NCBI RefSeq assembly: GCF_003419895.1
Contig: NZ_QPMM01000001.1
Location: 124,001-188,000 of the forward strand
Source of the DNA: Chitinophaga silvatica
GTDB lineage: Bacteria > Bacteroidota > Bacteroidia > Chitinophagales > Chitinophagaceae
Reading direction: 5' to 3'
Length of the DNA stretch: 64,000 nucleotides
A model generated the notes under the pieces. That model ran no database searches. It was not told where the DNA came from and saw nothing but the letters and a program-made list of their open reading frames with translations. This document shows, in pieces, positions 46,031 through 55,053 of this stretch. The translations under genes were made by a program, and so were the position numbers. How positions within the stretch are numbered: position 1 is the stretch's first letter; the number at the start of each line of letters is the position of its first letter.

Positions 46031-46423
46031 ATGAACCTTTACTTCAAACTGGTAGCAGATGGGTTGTTTCTTAATAAGTTATCCCGCCAAACCGCGTCAA
46101 TTTATGCGACAGATGAGGAAACGAAAGAGCTAATTGCTCTGATGGATAATATTCCAAATGCCAGGTCAGTTGCTTCTATGTGCAGGAAAATGAATAGAAC
46201 AGGTGAACTGGAGAAACGATATAAAACGCAGGATCCCGCGGTGCGATGGTTAGAAATGGAACAATATATTCTAAACAGGGAAATCAGAAGGAGAGACAAT
46301 CAACAGAAATTTATTTTTATGACAGTGCTGTTCCTCATTTTAGGATTCTTTTCCTACTATTATGGACTTCAGCTGCTTACAGCCAATAACAGGCATGTCA
46401 TAAACACTTCTATTAAGCGTTAA
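46031..46423 (+). CDS. Small membrane-anchored protein of unknown function
   Basis: A 130-residue protein I do not recognise. Residues 1-95 are soluble and helical (KLSRQTASIYATDEETKELIALMDN, then ELEKRYKTQDPAVRWLEME). One membrane helix spans about residues 99-119 (FMTVLFLILGFFSYYYGLQLL), giving a tail-anchored-like layout with a short remainder outside. It has no catalytic motif. It stands alone, divergent from the response regulator, and a bidirectional terminator lies after it. Regulation by the adjacent two-component system is possible but unproven. Confidence 0.7.
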   Translation: MNLYFKLVADGLFLNKLSRQTASIYATDEETKELIALMDNIPNARSVASMCRKMNRTGELEKRYKTQDPAVRWLEMEQYILNREIRRRDNQQKFIFMTVLFLILGFFSYYYGLQLLTANNRHVINTSIKR

Positions 46424-46466
46424 TTATACGCTTAAAATCCTGGCCTAATTTTCATCAGGCCAGGAG
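46413..46466. terminator. Two hairpins after the 46031 gene, second probably bidirectional
   Basis: TTAAGCG (46413-46419) pairs with CGCTTAA (46429-46435), overlapping the stop codon. Then CCTGGCCT (46439-46446) pairs with AGGCCAGG (46457-46464). The second hairpin lies 20 bases from the end of the convergent GH71/99-like gene. Confidence 0.65.
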
Positions 46467-46485
46467 GTATTATTATTCTAGGTTA

Positions 46486-47751
46486 TTATTTTCTTTCAGG
46501 CATCTTTATGCTAACTGGTTTCTCACTCCGCAACATTTTCGCAGCCTCACCGGTAAGCCATAAGTAATGATCAGAAGGTTTTCCATCGAGATTAATAAAT
46601 GGTGTAGTACTGCTCACCGGAGGTGTATCCGTGGTTTTGAAAATAGCAGTAGCCTCATTTACTTCATCAAACATGGCTACATATAACATATTGGCACCTG
46701 CAGTTAAGAGTGTTGATATTTGTTGCCAGTAGAATCTACCTCCTTGTCTGGGGATCGATCCGGATGGTTTCACATCATCAGGGAACTCATATTTGCTCAG
46801 GTTATGCCAGCTAAAACCAGGAGTTACACACGGCACGTAATCTATGTTATGCTCCCTGCACCATTTTACATCATCGAGGTACATATCTCTGAATCTATCC
46901 ATGTCATTGTGCAACAATGGTGAGTAACGTTGTACGGTCCATGGTAATACAATATCAGACTGAGTAATCAGGGTATGTAAATAAGGATCAGGTAAGCAAT
47001 CGGCATTAAGTGTTCTCCAGGAAGTAGGTACTCCGATCATAATGGCGCAGTTACCGTAAACAGGATCATTTTTCAGGAAGTTGATCAGTTTTTCGAGCCC
47101 GATGTTTCTTATGTTATAGGGGCGGTCAGGAAATCCAACTCCCCAGATAGCTACTATTGGCTTGCCATTGTGGTGCAGATAGGTTTTTGCGCCTGCCTGA
47201 TTAGTTACTTTCAATTGATCTACCAGGTATTTCCAATCTTCAATGATAGCAGAGCAATCTTCGTTCTTGCCTGCCAGTCCTGAAAGGTCATACATTACTG
47301 CAATGGCTCTTTTATACTTGGAAGCAGCAGCGAAGGCATTTTTCAGGATAATAGTAGAACTGCTGTCTCTACGCTTGGCCGCTCCGAAGAAACGTTGCAT
47401 AAAAACGCCATCTACCCCATATTCCTGCATCCATTTAAAGTGGATGTCTACCGTACTTTTATCAAGAGAGCTAAAGAAACGGGCATTCTCGCCGTTTGCG
47501 TTCTTAAATGGAGTGGGATAAGTTTTCTCATATTCACTTACATCAGGCCACATATCAATCCCACTGCGGGTTTCATCGCCATAGGCAAATCTTCTGGCAC
47601 CGGAACCATCTCCTTCTGCACGGAACCATCCCTGATAGCCAGCCATTACCAGGCCATGATACGATGGGTATTGGGTTTCTTTACTGTGCTTCAGCTGTGC
47701 CAGGGCAGGAACAGTCAACAGTATCAGGAAAGCAGATAAAATACGTCTCAT
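46486..47751 (-). CDS. Glycoside hydrolase family 71/99-like protein
   Basis: 421 residues from the ATG at 47751, where the signal peptide begins (MRRILSAFLILLTVPALAQ); longer in-frame starts upstream are rejected. The family marks are LVMAGYQGWF, TVDIHFKWMQEYGVDGVFMQRFFG, KPIVAIWGVGFPDRPY and ADCLPDPYLHTLITQSDIVLPW. This group groups with GH71/GH99-like enzymes, of which GH99 cleaves alpha-mannosides, so an alpha-glycan is a plausible substrate, not shown here. The catalytic residues were not located with certainty. Secreted; possible operator repeats lie upstream. Confidence 0.83.
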   Translation of the reverse strand: MRRILSAFLILLTVPALAQLKHSKETQYPSYHGLVMAGYQGWFRAEGDGSGARRFAYGDETRSGIDMWPDVSEYEKTYPTPFKNANGENARFFSSLDKSTVDIHFKWMQEYGVDGVFMQRFFGAAKRRDSSSTIILKNAFAAASKYKRAIAVMYDLSGLAGKNEDCSAIIEDWKYLVDQLKVTNQAGAKTYLHHNGKPIVAIWGVGFPDRPYNIRNIGLEKLINFLKNDPVYGNCAIMIGVPTSWRTLNADCLPDPYLHTLITQSDIVLPWTVQRYSPLLHNDMDRFRDMYLDDVKWCREHNIDYVPCVTPGFSWHNLSKYEFPDDVKPSGSIPRQGGRFYWQQISTLLTAGANMLYVAMFDEVNEATAIFKTTDTPPVSSTTPFINLDGKPSDHYLWLTGEAAKMLRSEKPVSIKMPERK

Positions 47752-47927
47752 ATTATAACTCGTTGTTTGACAAAATCGCATAGGGTGTTGGCAAACCTTT
47801 TTCATAAACGGGAATTTTTTTTGAAAAAAGAGAATCCGGAGAACCGGATCCTCCATTTGGTTGCATTCACCTAGTTGTGTTTTCTTCTGGATTGTAGCTC
47901 CAGAATTTGCATGCAATTACGAGTCAA

Positions 47928-47961
47928 TGCGCTAACAAGTGCGTTAACAAAGCATTAATGC
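47928..47961 (-). promoter_or_regulatory. Direct repeats and palindrome upstream of the GH71/99-like gene
   Basis: TGCGCTAACAA (47928-47938) and TGCGTTAACAA (47940-47950) are 11-base direct repeats with one mismatch and a 12-base period. The perfect palindrome GCATTAATGC (47952-47961) follows. They lie about 180 bases before the GH71/99-like start. They look like a transcription factor site, and the spacing fits a dimeric or oligomeric binder. No regulator is identified. Confidence 0.5.
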
Positions 47962-48003
47962 GGGTAATTAATTGGATATTAATTAGTTTTTTCAGGTTTT
48001 TTC

Positions 48004-50889
48004 CTAAGATTCTACCACCTGGATAAGAAAATCATAGAGATTTACTGCTGTAGCCAATTGAAGTTTTTTACGCAAACGATACCGGCTGATCTCAACTCCT
48101 TTTACAGAAATATTCATTAATTGTGCTATTTCCTTGGAGCTAAGATTAAGTTTTAGGTATGCACAAAGTTTGAGGTCGGTAGTACTGAGAACTGGAAATT
48201 TCTTTTTCAGTGTACTAAGGAAATTGTGATGTACTTCATCGAAATGGGCTGCAAATTGTTCCCAATCAGTTCCTTTTTCTGCATCTTCGAGCAATCTGAA
48301 TATAGGTTTAAAGTCAGTAGCCGTTTCTGACAACTCCTTTTTCTTCAATAAATAACTTAGTTCTTCTTTAATCCTTGAGATTAATTGGCCCCTGCTTACC
48401 ATATGCATTGTAACGGTAGCCAATTCTTTATTTTTTAGATTGATCTCTGTAGCCAGTTTATCATTTTGTAAGGCAATTATTTCCTTTTCATTCCTGAATA
48501 GTTCCAGCTGGTGCTGATAATGCATTTGCTTCCTGGCTGTTTCATGCTGCTGCTCCAGGTTCTGAAGTCGTTTGCGATGCCAGTGTAACAGCTGGAAGAT
48601 TCCCGTAGCTACGGCTGCTATATATAATAGGTAAGCCCAAACAGTTTTATACCAGGGTGGTAATATTATAAAGGTATAACTGATGGCTTCTGAAATATTT
48701 CCGGAAGTATTTTTCGCCCTAACTAAAAAATTATAGGTGCCGGAAGGGAGATTGGTAAAGTCTTTCTCCGTACGATCCGACCAATCAGACCATTCTTTAT
48801 CCCAACCGGTCAACCGGCAGCTAAACAAAATGCTGTTGGGTTGCTGGTATGCACTGGCGGTAAATTCGAAGCGTAATGAGTTACAATCGGCCGGCAGGGT
48901 AGGTGCTACCGCCTGAGCTACCGGAATATAACCTCCAAATAAAACACTATCCCGAGGTGATAGTGCTGTAACTGCATTCAACATCACTCCCATTTGAGTG
49001 TTGGTTCTTACATATTGTTCGTAATTAATATGATAGATCCCTTTGGAAGAACAAATGAAGATATTCTGCTGATCATAGGGATAAATATAACCCGGACTTG
49101 TATTTGCCTGTGCCGGAAGTGATGGAAACCAGTTGATCGTAAAATTGTTTTGGTCGGAAGACTGGCTGAAGTCAACCACTCCGATCAACTGATTACTTAC
49201 AAACCAGATGTTTCCGAAGTTATCTTCTGTCAGATAACGAACGGGCATATCTTTAAAAATGGGTTTGAAAAAGGAAGAAACTGCCCATTTGCCTGTCGCT
49301 TCATTATATTCATAAATTCCTTTCTCTGTAGCTGCAACCACCCGGTTCTTTAATCTGTATACAAAGTTGTTGGTGTTTCCAGGTAAACCATCTTTTTGAG
49401 AAAAGATATTTTTCCTGATCACCGTTTTCTGATCATCAGATAATGAGATTCTAAAAACTCCCCGGTAGGGATGGGAACCCCAGATGATTCGATTATCGCT
49501 GGCGAGAAAACGCATAGATTCATACAGGCTGTCTACTTTTCTGACGTTTTCAGGTTTAAGGTTCTTATCTATGACTAATAAACCTGTATAACTGCCTGCA
49601 ATCAACTGATGCGGATGGGTAGTTTGCGGAAGAAATGTCCATACGCCTTGTTGGGTGGCAAGTGGGGTAGCATTTCCATTACTAATTACAAAGGCTCCAT
49701 CCTGATGTGCCATTAATAATTGTTTATCCACTTCCTGTAATGCCCAAACCTGTCCATTGGTTTGTGCTACTTCTGTAAAGTTGCCACTACCCGTACTGAA
49801 GTCTTTATCCTGTAAACGTAGGGGAAGAGTATAGAGGCCATTTGATGTACCTACAAAGAGATGATCATTATGTACAATTACTGAAGTACCTGAAACCTGG
49901 TTATACTTATCCGGATAAATATGTTTCAGTGCTGTATTATAATTAATGAAATCCAATCCATTCTCTAATCCCAACCATAAATTCTGATCTCTGTCCTGAA
50001 ACAGGCTTAGTACATTATTGTGCTGTAATCCTTCGTTTCTGCTGAAATGCTGCAATAGCTGTCCATTTTCATCAAGGATGAATAAACCATTTCCGGTAGT
50101 ACCTATGGCATATCTTTTCCCTAATTGTTTAATGGAATTTATGCGGTCTTTCAACAGCAGAGGATCAATACTTGTTTTAAAAGGGGTAAGCCTGCGCTGA
50201 TGCAGAAAAAATAAACCATTACTTAAGGAGGCTACCAATAATGTGTCGTGCCTGTAATTGGTCATATCCCTGATGCGTAAATGAGCATAGGAATTTTCTG
50301 CACATGCCGTCTCCCACTTATTATTTTGTAGTGTGAGTAAGCCCTGAGATCTGTCGTTGGTATATAACCGGCCATTTAGCCAGGTCATCATCATCCAGCC
50401 TCCGGGTGCATCCAGGAAATTGATTTTGTTTTCTTTCAGCTCAAAAATACTCTCTATAGTTCTGAAGTATACGGCTTGTGGAGTGATATTAATATCCCAG
50501 ATATCTGCAAATTGGTGGTCAACCGGTGGAACTAAATGTTTGAGGGAATGATATATTAATAACCCGTTTGTTGCAGGTTCGAAATACCCTATTTCATCAT
50601 GGCCTCCCACATATACCTTACCACTACTGTCTATGGCCAGTGAACGGATACTTGCCTTGTTGGGAAGCGGATGCAGTTGCCAGTATCGTCCGTTGAATGT
50701 AAGCAATCCATCATTGTTGGCAATATAAAGGATTCCATTTTTATCTTGTTGCTGACATCTGATTTCTGCTGAAGCATGAAAGTCTTTGCTATTGTAACTA
50801 ATAATATCGGGTAGTCCGATCGTATTTTGAGCAGTTAATGACTCAAATAAAAAAATAGATAAAAGGAAAAATGGAATAACTTTCAGCAT
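48004..50889 (-). CDS. Membrane-anchored propeller sensor with LuxR-type DNA-binding domain
   Basis: 961 residues from the ATG at 50889; a TTG at 50901 is in frame but not needed. Order: signal peptide ending SLTAQ; two-component-regulator-type beta-propeller repeats over residues about 25-620 (for example NNVLSLFQDRDQNLWLG); Y_Y_Y domain at about 670-735; membrane helix (WAYLLYIAAVATGIFQLLHW); a coiled coil; then a LuxR-like helix-turn-helix at the C-terminus (TTDLKLCAYLKLNLSSKEIAQLM, then GVEISRYRLRKK). It resembles hybrid two-component PUL regulators but lacks the histidine kinase and receiver domains, so signal transfer is direct. It is divergent from the chitin-related operon at 51122, which it probably controls. 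Confidence 0.85.
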   Translation of the reverse strand: MLKVIPFFLLSIFLFESLTAQNTIGLPDIISYNSKDFHASAEIRCQQQDKNGILYIANNDGLLTFNGRYWQLHPLPNKASIRSLAIDSSGKVYVGGHDEIGYFEPATNGLLIYHSLKHLVPPVDHQFADIWDINITPQAVYFRTIESIFELKENKINFLDAPGGWMMMTWLNGRLYTNDRSQGLLTLQNNKWETACAENSYAHLRIRDMTNYRHDTLLVASLSNGLFFLHQRRLTPFKTSIDPLLLKDRINSIKQLGKRYAIGTTGNGLFILDENGQLLQHFSRNEGLQHNNVLSLFQDRDQNLWLGLENGLDFINYNTALKHIYPDKYNQVSGTSVIVHNDHLFVGTSNGLYTLPLRLQDKDFSTGSGNFTEVAQTNGQVWALQEVDKQLLMAHQDGAFVISNGNATPLATQQGVWTFLPQTTHPHQLIAGSYTGLLVIDKNLKPENVRKVDSLYESMRFLASDNRIIWGSHPYRGVFRISLSDDQKTVIRKNIFSQKDGLPGNTNNFVYRLKNRVVAATEKGIYEYNEATGKWAVSSFFKPIFKDMPVRYLTEDNFGNIWFVSNQLIGVVDFSQSSDQNNFTINWFPSLPAQANTSPGYIYPYDQQNIFICSSKGIYHINYEQYVRTNTQMGVMLNAVTALSPRDSVLFGGYIPVAQAVAPTLPADCNSLRFEFTASAYQQPNSILFSCRLTGWDKEWSDWSDRTEKDFTNLPSGTYNFLVRAKNTSGNISEAISYTFIILPPWYKTVWAYLLYIAAVATGIFQLLHWHRKRLQNLEQQHETARKQMHYQHQLELFRNEKEIIALQNDKLATEINLKNKELATVTMHMVSRGQLISRIKEELSYLLKKKELSETATDFKPIFRLLEDAEKGTDWEQFAAHFDEVHHNFLSTLKKKFPVLSTTDLKLCAYLKLNLSSKEIAQLMNISVKGVEISRYRLRKKLQLATAVNLYDFLIQVVES

Positions 50890-51121
50890 AGTTGCCAACA
50901 AAATAGCAAAAAAAGAACGGGTTGTAACCTATAGTTGTCAATATCCGGTTTGTAGTGGTGATGTAGTAGTAAAAAATATTGATTATCAATAGTAGTAGTA
51001 GAGTTGTTAAGGTGAAAAAGTAGTAGTTGATTGTTTAAATTCAGATATTTGTTAAGGCCGTTTATTGCTATTTCCACGTTGCTGACTGAATCCTGTGCCA
51101 CAACCAAAATTCTATAATTCC
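50890..51121. promoter_or_regulatory. Divergent promoter region of the propeller regulator and the acetyltransferase operon
   Basis: A 232-base region, AT-rich, with GTAGTAGT-type runs around 50955-51030. GATATTTG (51042-51049) is a near-consensus -7 box for the plus-strand operon, about 73 bases before the start. No clear palindromic operator was seen. Confidence 0.4.
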
Positions 51122-52300
51122 ATGAGTATTCCCAATAAGCCAAGCCGACAATTATCGATCGATGCTTTCCGGGCTATCACTATGTTACTGATGATCTTTG
51201 TAAATGATGTGAGTGGGGTCAGTAATATTCCAAAATGGATAGACCATGTAAGCGGGAGAGCAGATGGATTAGGATTCGCTGATACTGTATTTCCTACCTT
51301 CCTGTTTATTGTCGGATTATCTATGCCTATAGCGATTGGTAACCGTTTAAAAAAACAGGAAAGCTTTATTAGAATTGAATCTCATATAATATTAAGATCT
51401 CTGGCTTTAATTGTCATGGGCTTTTTCCATGTCAATCTCGAAAGCTACAGCGATCAGGCAGTTCTTCCTCATGCAATTTGGGAATTGATCATAACAATTA
51501 GCTTCTTTCTGATATGGCTCGATTATCCATCAACTGTCTCTAAATCGTTGCAGGTTGTATTTAAAGGAAGCGGGATCGCCCTACTTATACTAATGGCTGT
51601 TTTATATACCGGGGAACACGGATCAGGAATCCGGGGAATGAGATTGTCGTGGGGCGGAATTTTAGGAATTATCGGTTGGGCGTATCTGATCAGTGCAACC
51701 TTATACTTATTGATAAGAGGTAATCTTATATTGACAGGCGTACTGTTGTTGTTGTTCCTTGGAATCAATATTGGTGATCATGGCAGATGGTTAAGCATTT
51801 ATATCTGGCCTTTGGGGGATGCTTCTTCAGTAACCCTGGTGATGGGAGGTGCTTTCATTGGAGCCCTTTATCATCATTACCGTACTGCAAATAAATTGAA
51901 TCAGCTTTGGATTGTATTTGCATTGATCGGTACAGGCGCTATCCTGGCTGGATTGATACTTAGGCCATATACTGATGGTATTTCCAAAATCAGAAGCACA
52001 CCAGCCTGGGTTCTTATTTGTGGCGGTCTTGCAGTGATCATTTTTGAATTATTAATTTATTTGGTAGATATAAAAGGGAAAGTAAAATGGTTTAAATGGA
52101 TTAAGCCAGCCGGAACCAGTACTCTTACCTGTTATCTGATGCCTTATTTATTATATAGCCTCATGAGTTTATCTCATTTGTGGTACCCTCATTGGTTTAA
52201 TACCGGCATTGGAGGTATTCTGCGTTCGTTTGTTGTTGCTTTTGTTTTGATTATGGTAGTTGGATGGATGGAAAAGAAACACTTACGTTTAAAAATCTAA
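51122..52300 (+). CDS. HGSNAT/NagX-like (DUF5009/COG4299) membrane acyltransferase
   Basis: 392 residues from the ATG at 51122; the GTG at 51095 is rejected. About ten membrane helices. The conserved N-terminal block of the family is visible: QLSIDAFRAITMLLMIFVND, then WIDHVSGRADGLGFADTVFP, with a likely catalytic His in that region. The human homologue acetylates glucosamine of heparan sulfate across a membrane; NagX-type bacterial members occur with GlcNAc genes. Here it heads an operon with a GH18 chitinase 24 bases downstream, which suggests acetyl transfer to glucosamine-containing sugars from chitin. That role is inference. Confidence 0.83.
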   Translation: MSIPNKPSRQLSIDAFRAITMLLMIFVNDVSGVSNIPKWIDHVSGRADGLGFADTVFPTFLFIVGLSMPIAIGNRLKKQESFIRIESHIILRSLALIVMGFFHVNLESYSDQAVLPHAIWELIITISFFLIWLDYPSTVSKSLQVVFKGSGIALLILMAVLYTGEHGSGIRGMRLSWGGILGIIGWAYLISATLYLLIRGNLILTGVLLLLFLGINIGDHGRWLSIYIWPLGDASSVTLVMGGAFIGALYHHYRTANKLNQLWIVFALIGTGAILAGLILRPYTDGISKIRSTPAWVLICGGLAVIIFELLIYLVDIKGKVKWFKWIKPAGTSTLTCYLMPYLLYSLMSLSHLWYPHWFNTGIGGILRSFVVAFVLIMVVGWMEKKHLRLKI

Positions 52301-52324
52301 CAATTAATCTATTAAAAAGAAATT

Positions 52325-54178
52325 ATGAAGTATTTGCATTCACCAAAAAAAGGAGGTATCTGTTTTTTAATGCTACTCACGGTTTTCCTCAACGCTACTG
52401 CTCTCCAGGCTACATCAAAGAAGCCCGGAGGGCAGGGAAAACCCGTTGTCATTGGGTATGTAGGCGGATACAGAGGATTGGTAAATGTTGAAAAAATAGC
52501 AGCCAGCAAACTAACGCATATCAACTATGCCTTTGTAAATGTAATTGCTAACCGTGCTGTACTGAGCAATCTGAAAACAGATACAATAAATCTCCGTTTA
52601 TTAAATCAACTTAAACAAAAAAATCCCGATCTCAAAATCCTGATCTCATTGGGCGGATGGTCGTGGAGCGAAAATTTCTCAGATGCTGTACTAACAGATA
52701 CCAGCCGTAAAGCCTTTGCTGCAAGTGCTGTAGATATAGTAAGAAAATATGGAATAGATGGAGTGGATATCGACTGGGAATACCCAGGTCGCCCGGGTGA
52801 AGAAGGAAATGTTTACAGACCGGAAGACAAACAGAACTTTACATTGATGTTTGCCGAACTTCGTAAAGAATTGAATAAGCTGGAGAAAAAGACAAAGCGC
52901 AAACTTCTTCTTACTACAGCAACCGGAGGTTTCCCACAATTCCTGGAAACTACCGAAATGGGCAAGGCACAACAGTATCTCGACTATGTAAACCTGATGA
53001 CCTACGATATTTACTCAAGTAAAGTTGCCGGACATCATACCTGCTTATATGCTTCCGCTGTGAATCCGGATGGACTGTCGGCCGATCGTGCTGTTAAGGC
53101 TTATGTTGCAGCAGGAGTGCCAATCGAAAAACTGGTAATGGGCCTTGCATTTTATAGCCGTAGATTTATTGTTGAAGATAGCACCGGAACCGGACTGGGA
53201 GATAAAATTGTAAAACAGTCGTTTGGTCGTGGCTATACGTTTATGAAAGATAGTATGATCAATAAGAATGGTTATAAAGCCTACTGGGATGATCAGGCTA
53301 AAGCTCCGTATATGTTCAATCCCTCTACCAGGGAGTTTCTGACCTATGATGACGAGAGATCTGTTCAGGCAAAATGCGATTATGTGAAAGCCAACAAAAT
53401 GGGTGGGGTAATGTTCTGGGAGTATTCCAGTGATGAAAAAGAATACCTGCTCGATGAAATCAATAATTCATTTAGTGTACATAACCCACATCCATCCTTT
53501 ACTGCTTTGGTATTGTATGAAAATGGCGGTCACCATGTTGCCTTTTCAAAAACTGCCAGAGTATGGCTGAATAAATTGGGGGAGACAAAAAACATCAACT
53601 TCGATTTTATCAACAACACAGATTCCATCAATGATAATTATCTGAAAAAATATAAGTTATTCATTCAGCTCGATTATCCTCCTTATGCCTGGAAACCCGA
53701 AGCTGCAAAGGCTTTTGAGCATTATATAAATGATGGAAAGAAAGGTTGGATAGGGTTTCATCATGCTACCTTACTGGGAGAATTTGACGGATATCCTATG
53801 TGGCAATGGTTTTCGGCTTTCATGGGTGGTATTAGGTTTAAAAACTATATCGCCGGATTTGCAGATGCAAAGGTTATAGTAGAAAATAACCAGCATCCTG
53901 TAATGAAAGGAATAGATAAAAATTTTCAAATCAGTAAAGAAGAATGGTACACCTATGATAAAAGCCCAAGGGCTAATGTGCAGGTGCTGGCCAGTGTAGA
54001 TGAAGCCAGCTACCAGCCCGCTTCTGATGTGAAAATGGGCGACCATCCGGTGGTTTGGTCTAACAACCAGTACAAAGCAAAGAATTTATACATTTTCATG
54101 GGCCATGGTCCGTGGTTATTCAATAACTCAACTTATACCAGATTAGTAGAAAACGCCATTTCATGGGCGGCTAACTAA
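52325..54178 (+). CDS. GH18 chitinase-like protein fused to a ThuA-like domain
   Basis: A 617-residue secreted protein. Signal peptide at residues 1-29 (LLTVFLNATALQA). A GH18 TIM barrel occupies about 38-385. The catalytic motif DGVDIDWE is intact, with Asp148, Asp150 and acid Glu152, and LISLGGWSWSE is the strand-3 block. A ThuA-like domain (class I glutamine amidotransferase-like fold) follows at about 395-617 (FTALVLYENGGHHV, GWIGFHHATL, WYTYDKSPR, IFMGHGPWLF). The chitinase should cleave beta-1,4-GlcNAc polymers. The ThuA partner is unusual, and its role is unknown. A second ThuA gene lies downstream. Confidence 0.92.
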   Translation: MKYLHSPKKGGICFLMLLTVFLNATALQATSKKPGGQGKPVVIGYVGGYRGLVNVEKIAASKLTHINYAFVNVIANRAVLSNLKTDTINLRLLNQLKQKNPDLKILISLGGWSWSENFSDAVLTDTSRKAFAASAVDIVRKYGIDGVDIDWEYPGRPGEEGNVYRPEDKQNFTLMFAELRKELNKLEKKTKRKLLLTTATGGFPQFLETTEMGKAQQYLDYVNLMTYDIYSSKVAGHHTCLYASAVNPDGLSADRAVKAYVAAGVPIEKLVMGLAFYSRRFIVEDSTGTGLGDKIVKQSFGRGYTFMKDSMINKNGYKAYWDDQAKAPYMFNPSTREFLTYDDERSVQAKCDYVKANKMGGVMFWEYSSDEKEYLLDEINNSFSVHNPHPSFTALVLYENGGHHVAFSKTARVWLNKLGETKNINFDFINNTDSINDNYLKKYKLFIQLDYPPYAWKPEAAKAFEHYINDGKKGWIGFHHATLLGEFDGYPMWQWFSAFMGGIRFKNYIAGFADAKVIVENNQHPVMKGIDKNFQISKEEWYTYDKSPRANVQVLASVDEASYQPASDVKMGDHPVVWSNNQYKAKNLYIFMGHGPWLFNNSTYTRLVENAISWAAN

Positions 54179-54217
54179 AAGCAGCAAAACTCATTTTTTA
54201 CTCACCGTTGATAGTTC

Positions 54218-54243
54218 GGGGCTTGCTCCGCAGGCCCCTTTTT
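54218..54243 (+). terminator. Hairpin between the GH18-ThuA and ThuA genes
   Basis: GGGGC pairs with GCCCC (with GC/GC inside) over a short loop, followed by TTTTTA. It may partly end transcription before the gene at 54271. Confidence 0.7.
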
Positions 54244-54270
54244 ACCCTATAAAACACCAAATCCATAGTT

Positions 54271-55053
54271 ATGAGCAGCACAATGAAAATACTCCTATGT
54301 CTTATTTTATGTTTAACCAGCAATTCTAAAGTAGTAGCCCAGTCTCCATTATTCAGAGTATTGGCATTTTATAATACCCGTGTAGAACCAGATCACGTGG
54401 ATTTTGCCAGGGATGCCATCTCGTTTTATAAACACCTGGCCACAGAACGACATTTCCAATTTGATACAACCACCGATTGGTCGAGAATGAATCCTGCTGA
54501 CCTGAAGAAATATGAAGTGGTTTTATGGTTGAATTTTTTTCCTACCACCGCGGAGCAACGAAATGGATTTACAGAATATATGGAGAAGGGTGGAGGATGG
54601 ATTGGTTTTCATGTTGCCGGGTATAACGATAAGTATACACAATGGCCCTGGTTTGTACAATTTATGGGTGGAGCAGTTTTTCATAACAATAACTGGCCCC
54701 CATTACCTGCACGGTTACACGTAGAACCAACCAGGCACCAGGTGACCCGCCACCTGCCTGCCGATTATGTAAGCCCTGCCAATGAATGGTATCAATGGAT
54801 TCCAAGCCCAAGAGAACAAAAAGATATTCAGGTATTGGTAACTTTAGATCCCTCTAATTACCCATTGGGAAGGAAAAATCTACTGACCTTTGGAGATATT
54901 CCTGTCGTATGGACTAACAAAAAATTCCATATGCTATATATTAACATGGGGCATGGAGATAAAATTTTTACAGATTCAGTGCAAAACAAAATGTATGAAG
55001 ATGCCATTATGTGGGTAGGGCAAAAAGCAGGGAAGTCTTTACTGAATAAATAA
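54271..55053 (+). CDS. Secreted ThuA domain protein
   Basis: A 260-residue protein with a signal peptide (residues about 1-24, ending SKVVAQ). ThuA-type marks: FRVLAFYNTRVEPDHVDFAR, GWIGFHVAGY, NEWYQWIPSP, TFGDIPVVWT, INMGHGDKIF. It is a paralogue of the C-terminal domain of the GH18 fusion just upstream (shared WIGFH and MGHG blocks). ThuA-family proteins occur with sugar metabolism genes, but the reaction is not established for most. The last 15 bases overlap the end of the convergent serine hydrolase gene. Confidence 0.87.
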   Translation: MSSTMKILLCLILCLTSNSKVVAQSPLFRVLAFYNTRVEPDHVDFARDAISFYKHLATERHFQFDTTTDWSRMNPADLKKYEVVLWLNFFPTTAEQRNGFTEYMEKGGGWIGFHVAGYNDKYTQWPWFVQFMGGAVFHNNNWPPLPARLHVEPTRHQVTRHLPADYVSPANEWYQWIPSPREQKDIQVLVTLDPSNYPLGRKNLLTFGDIPVVWTNKKFHMLYINMGHGDKIFTDSVQNKMYEDAIMWVGQKAGKSLLNK

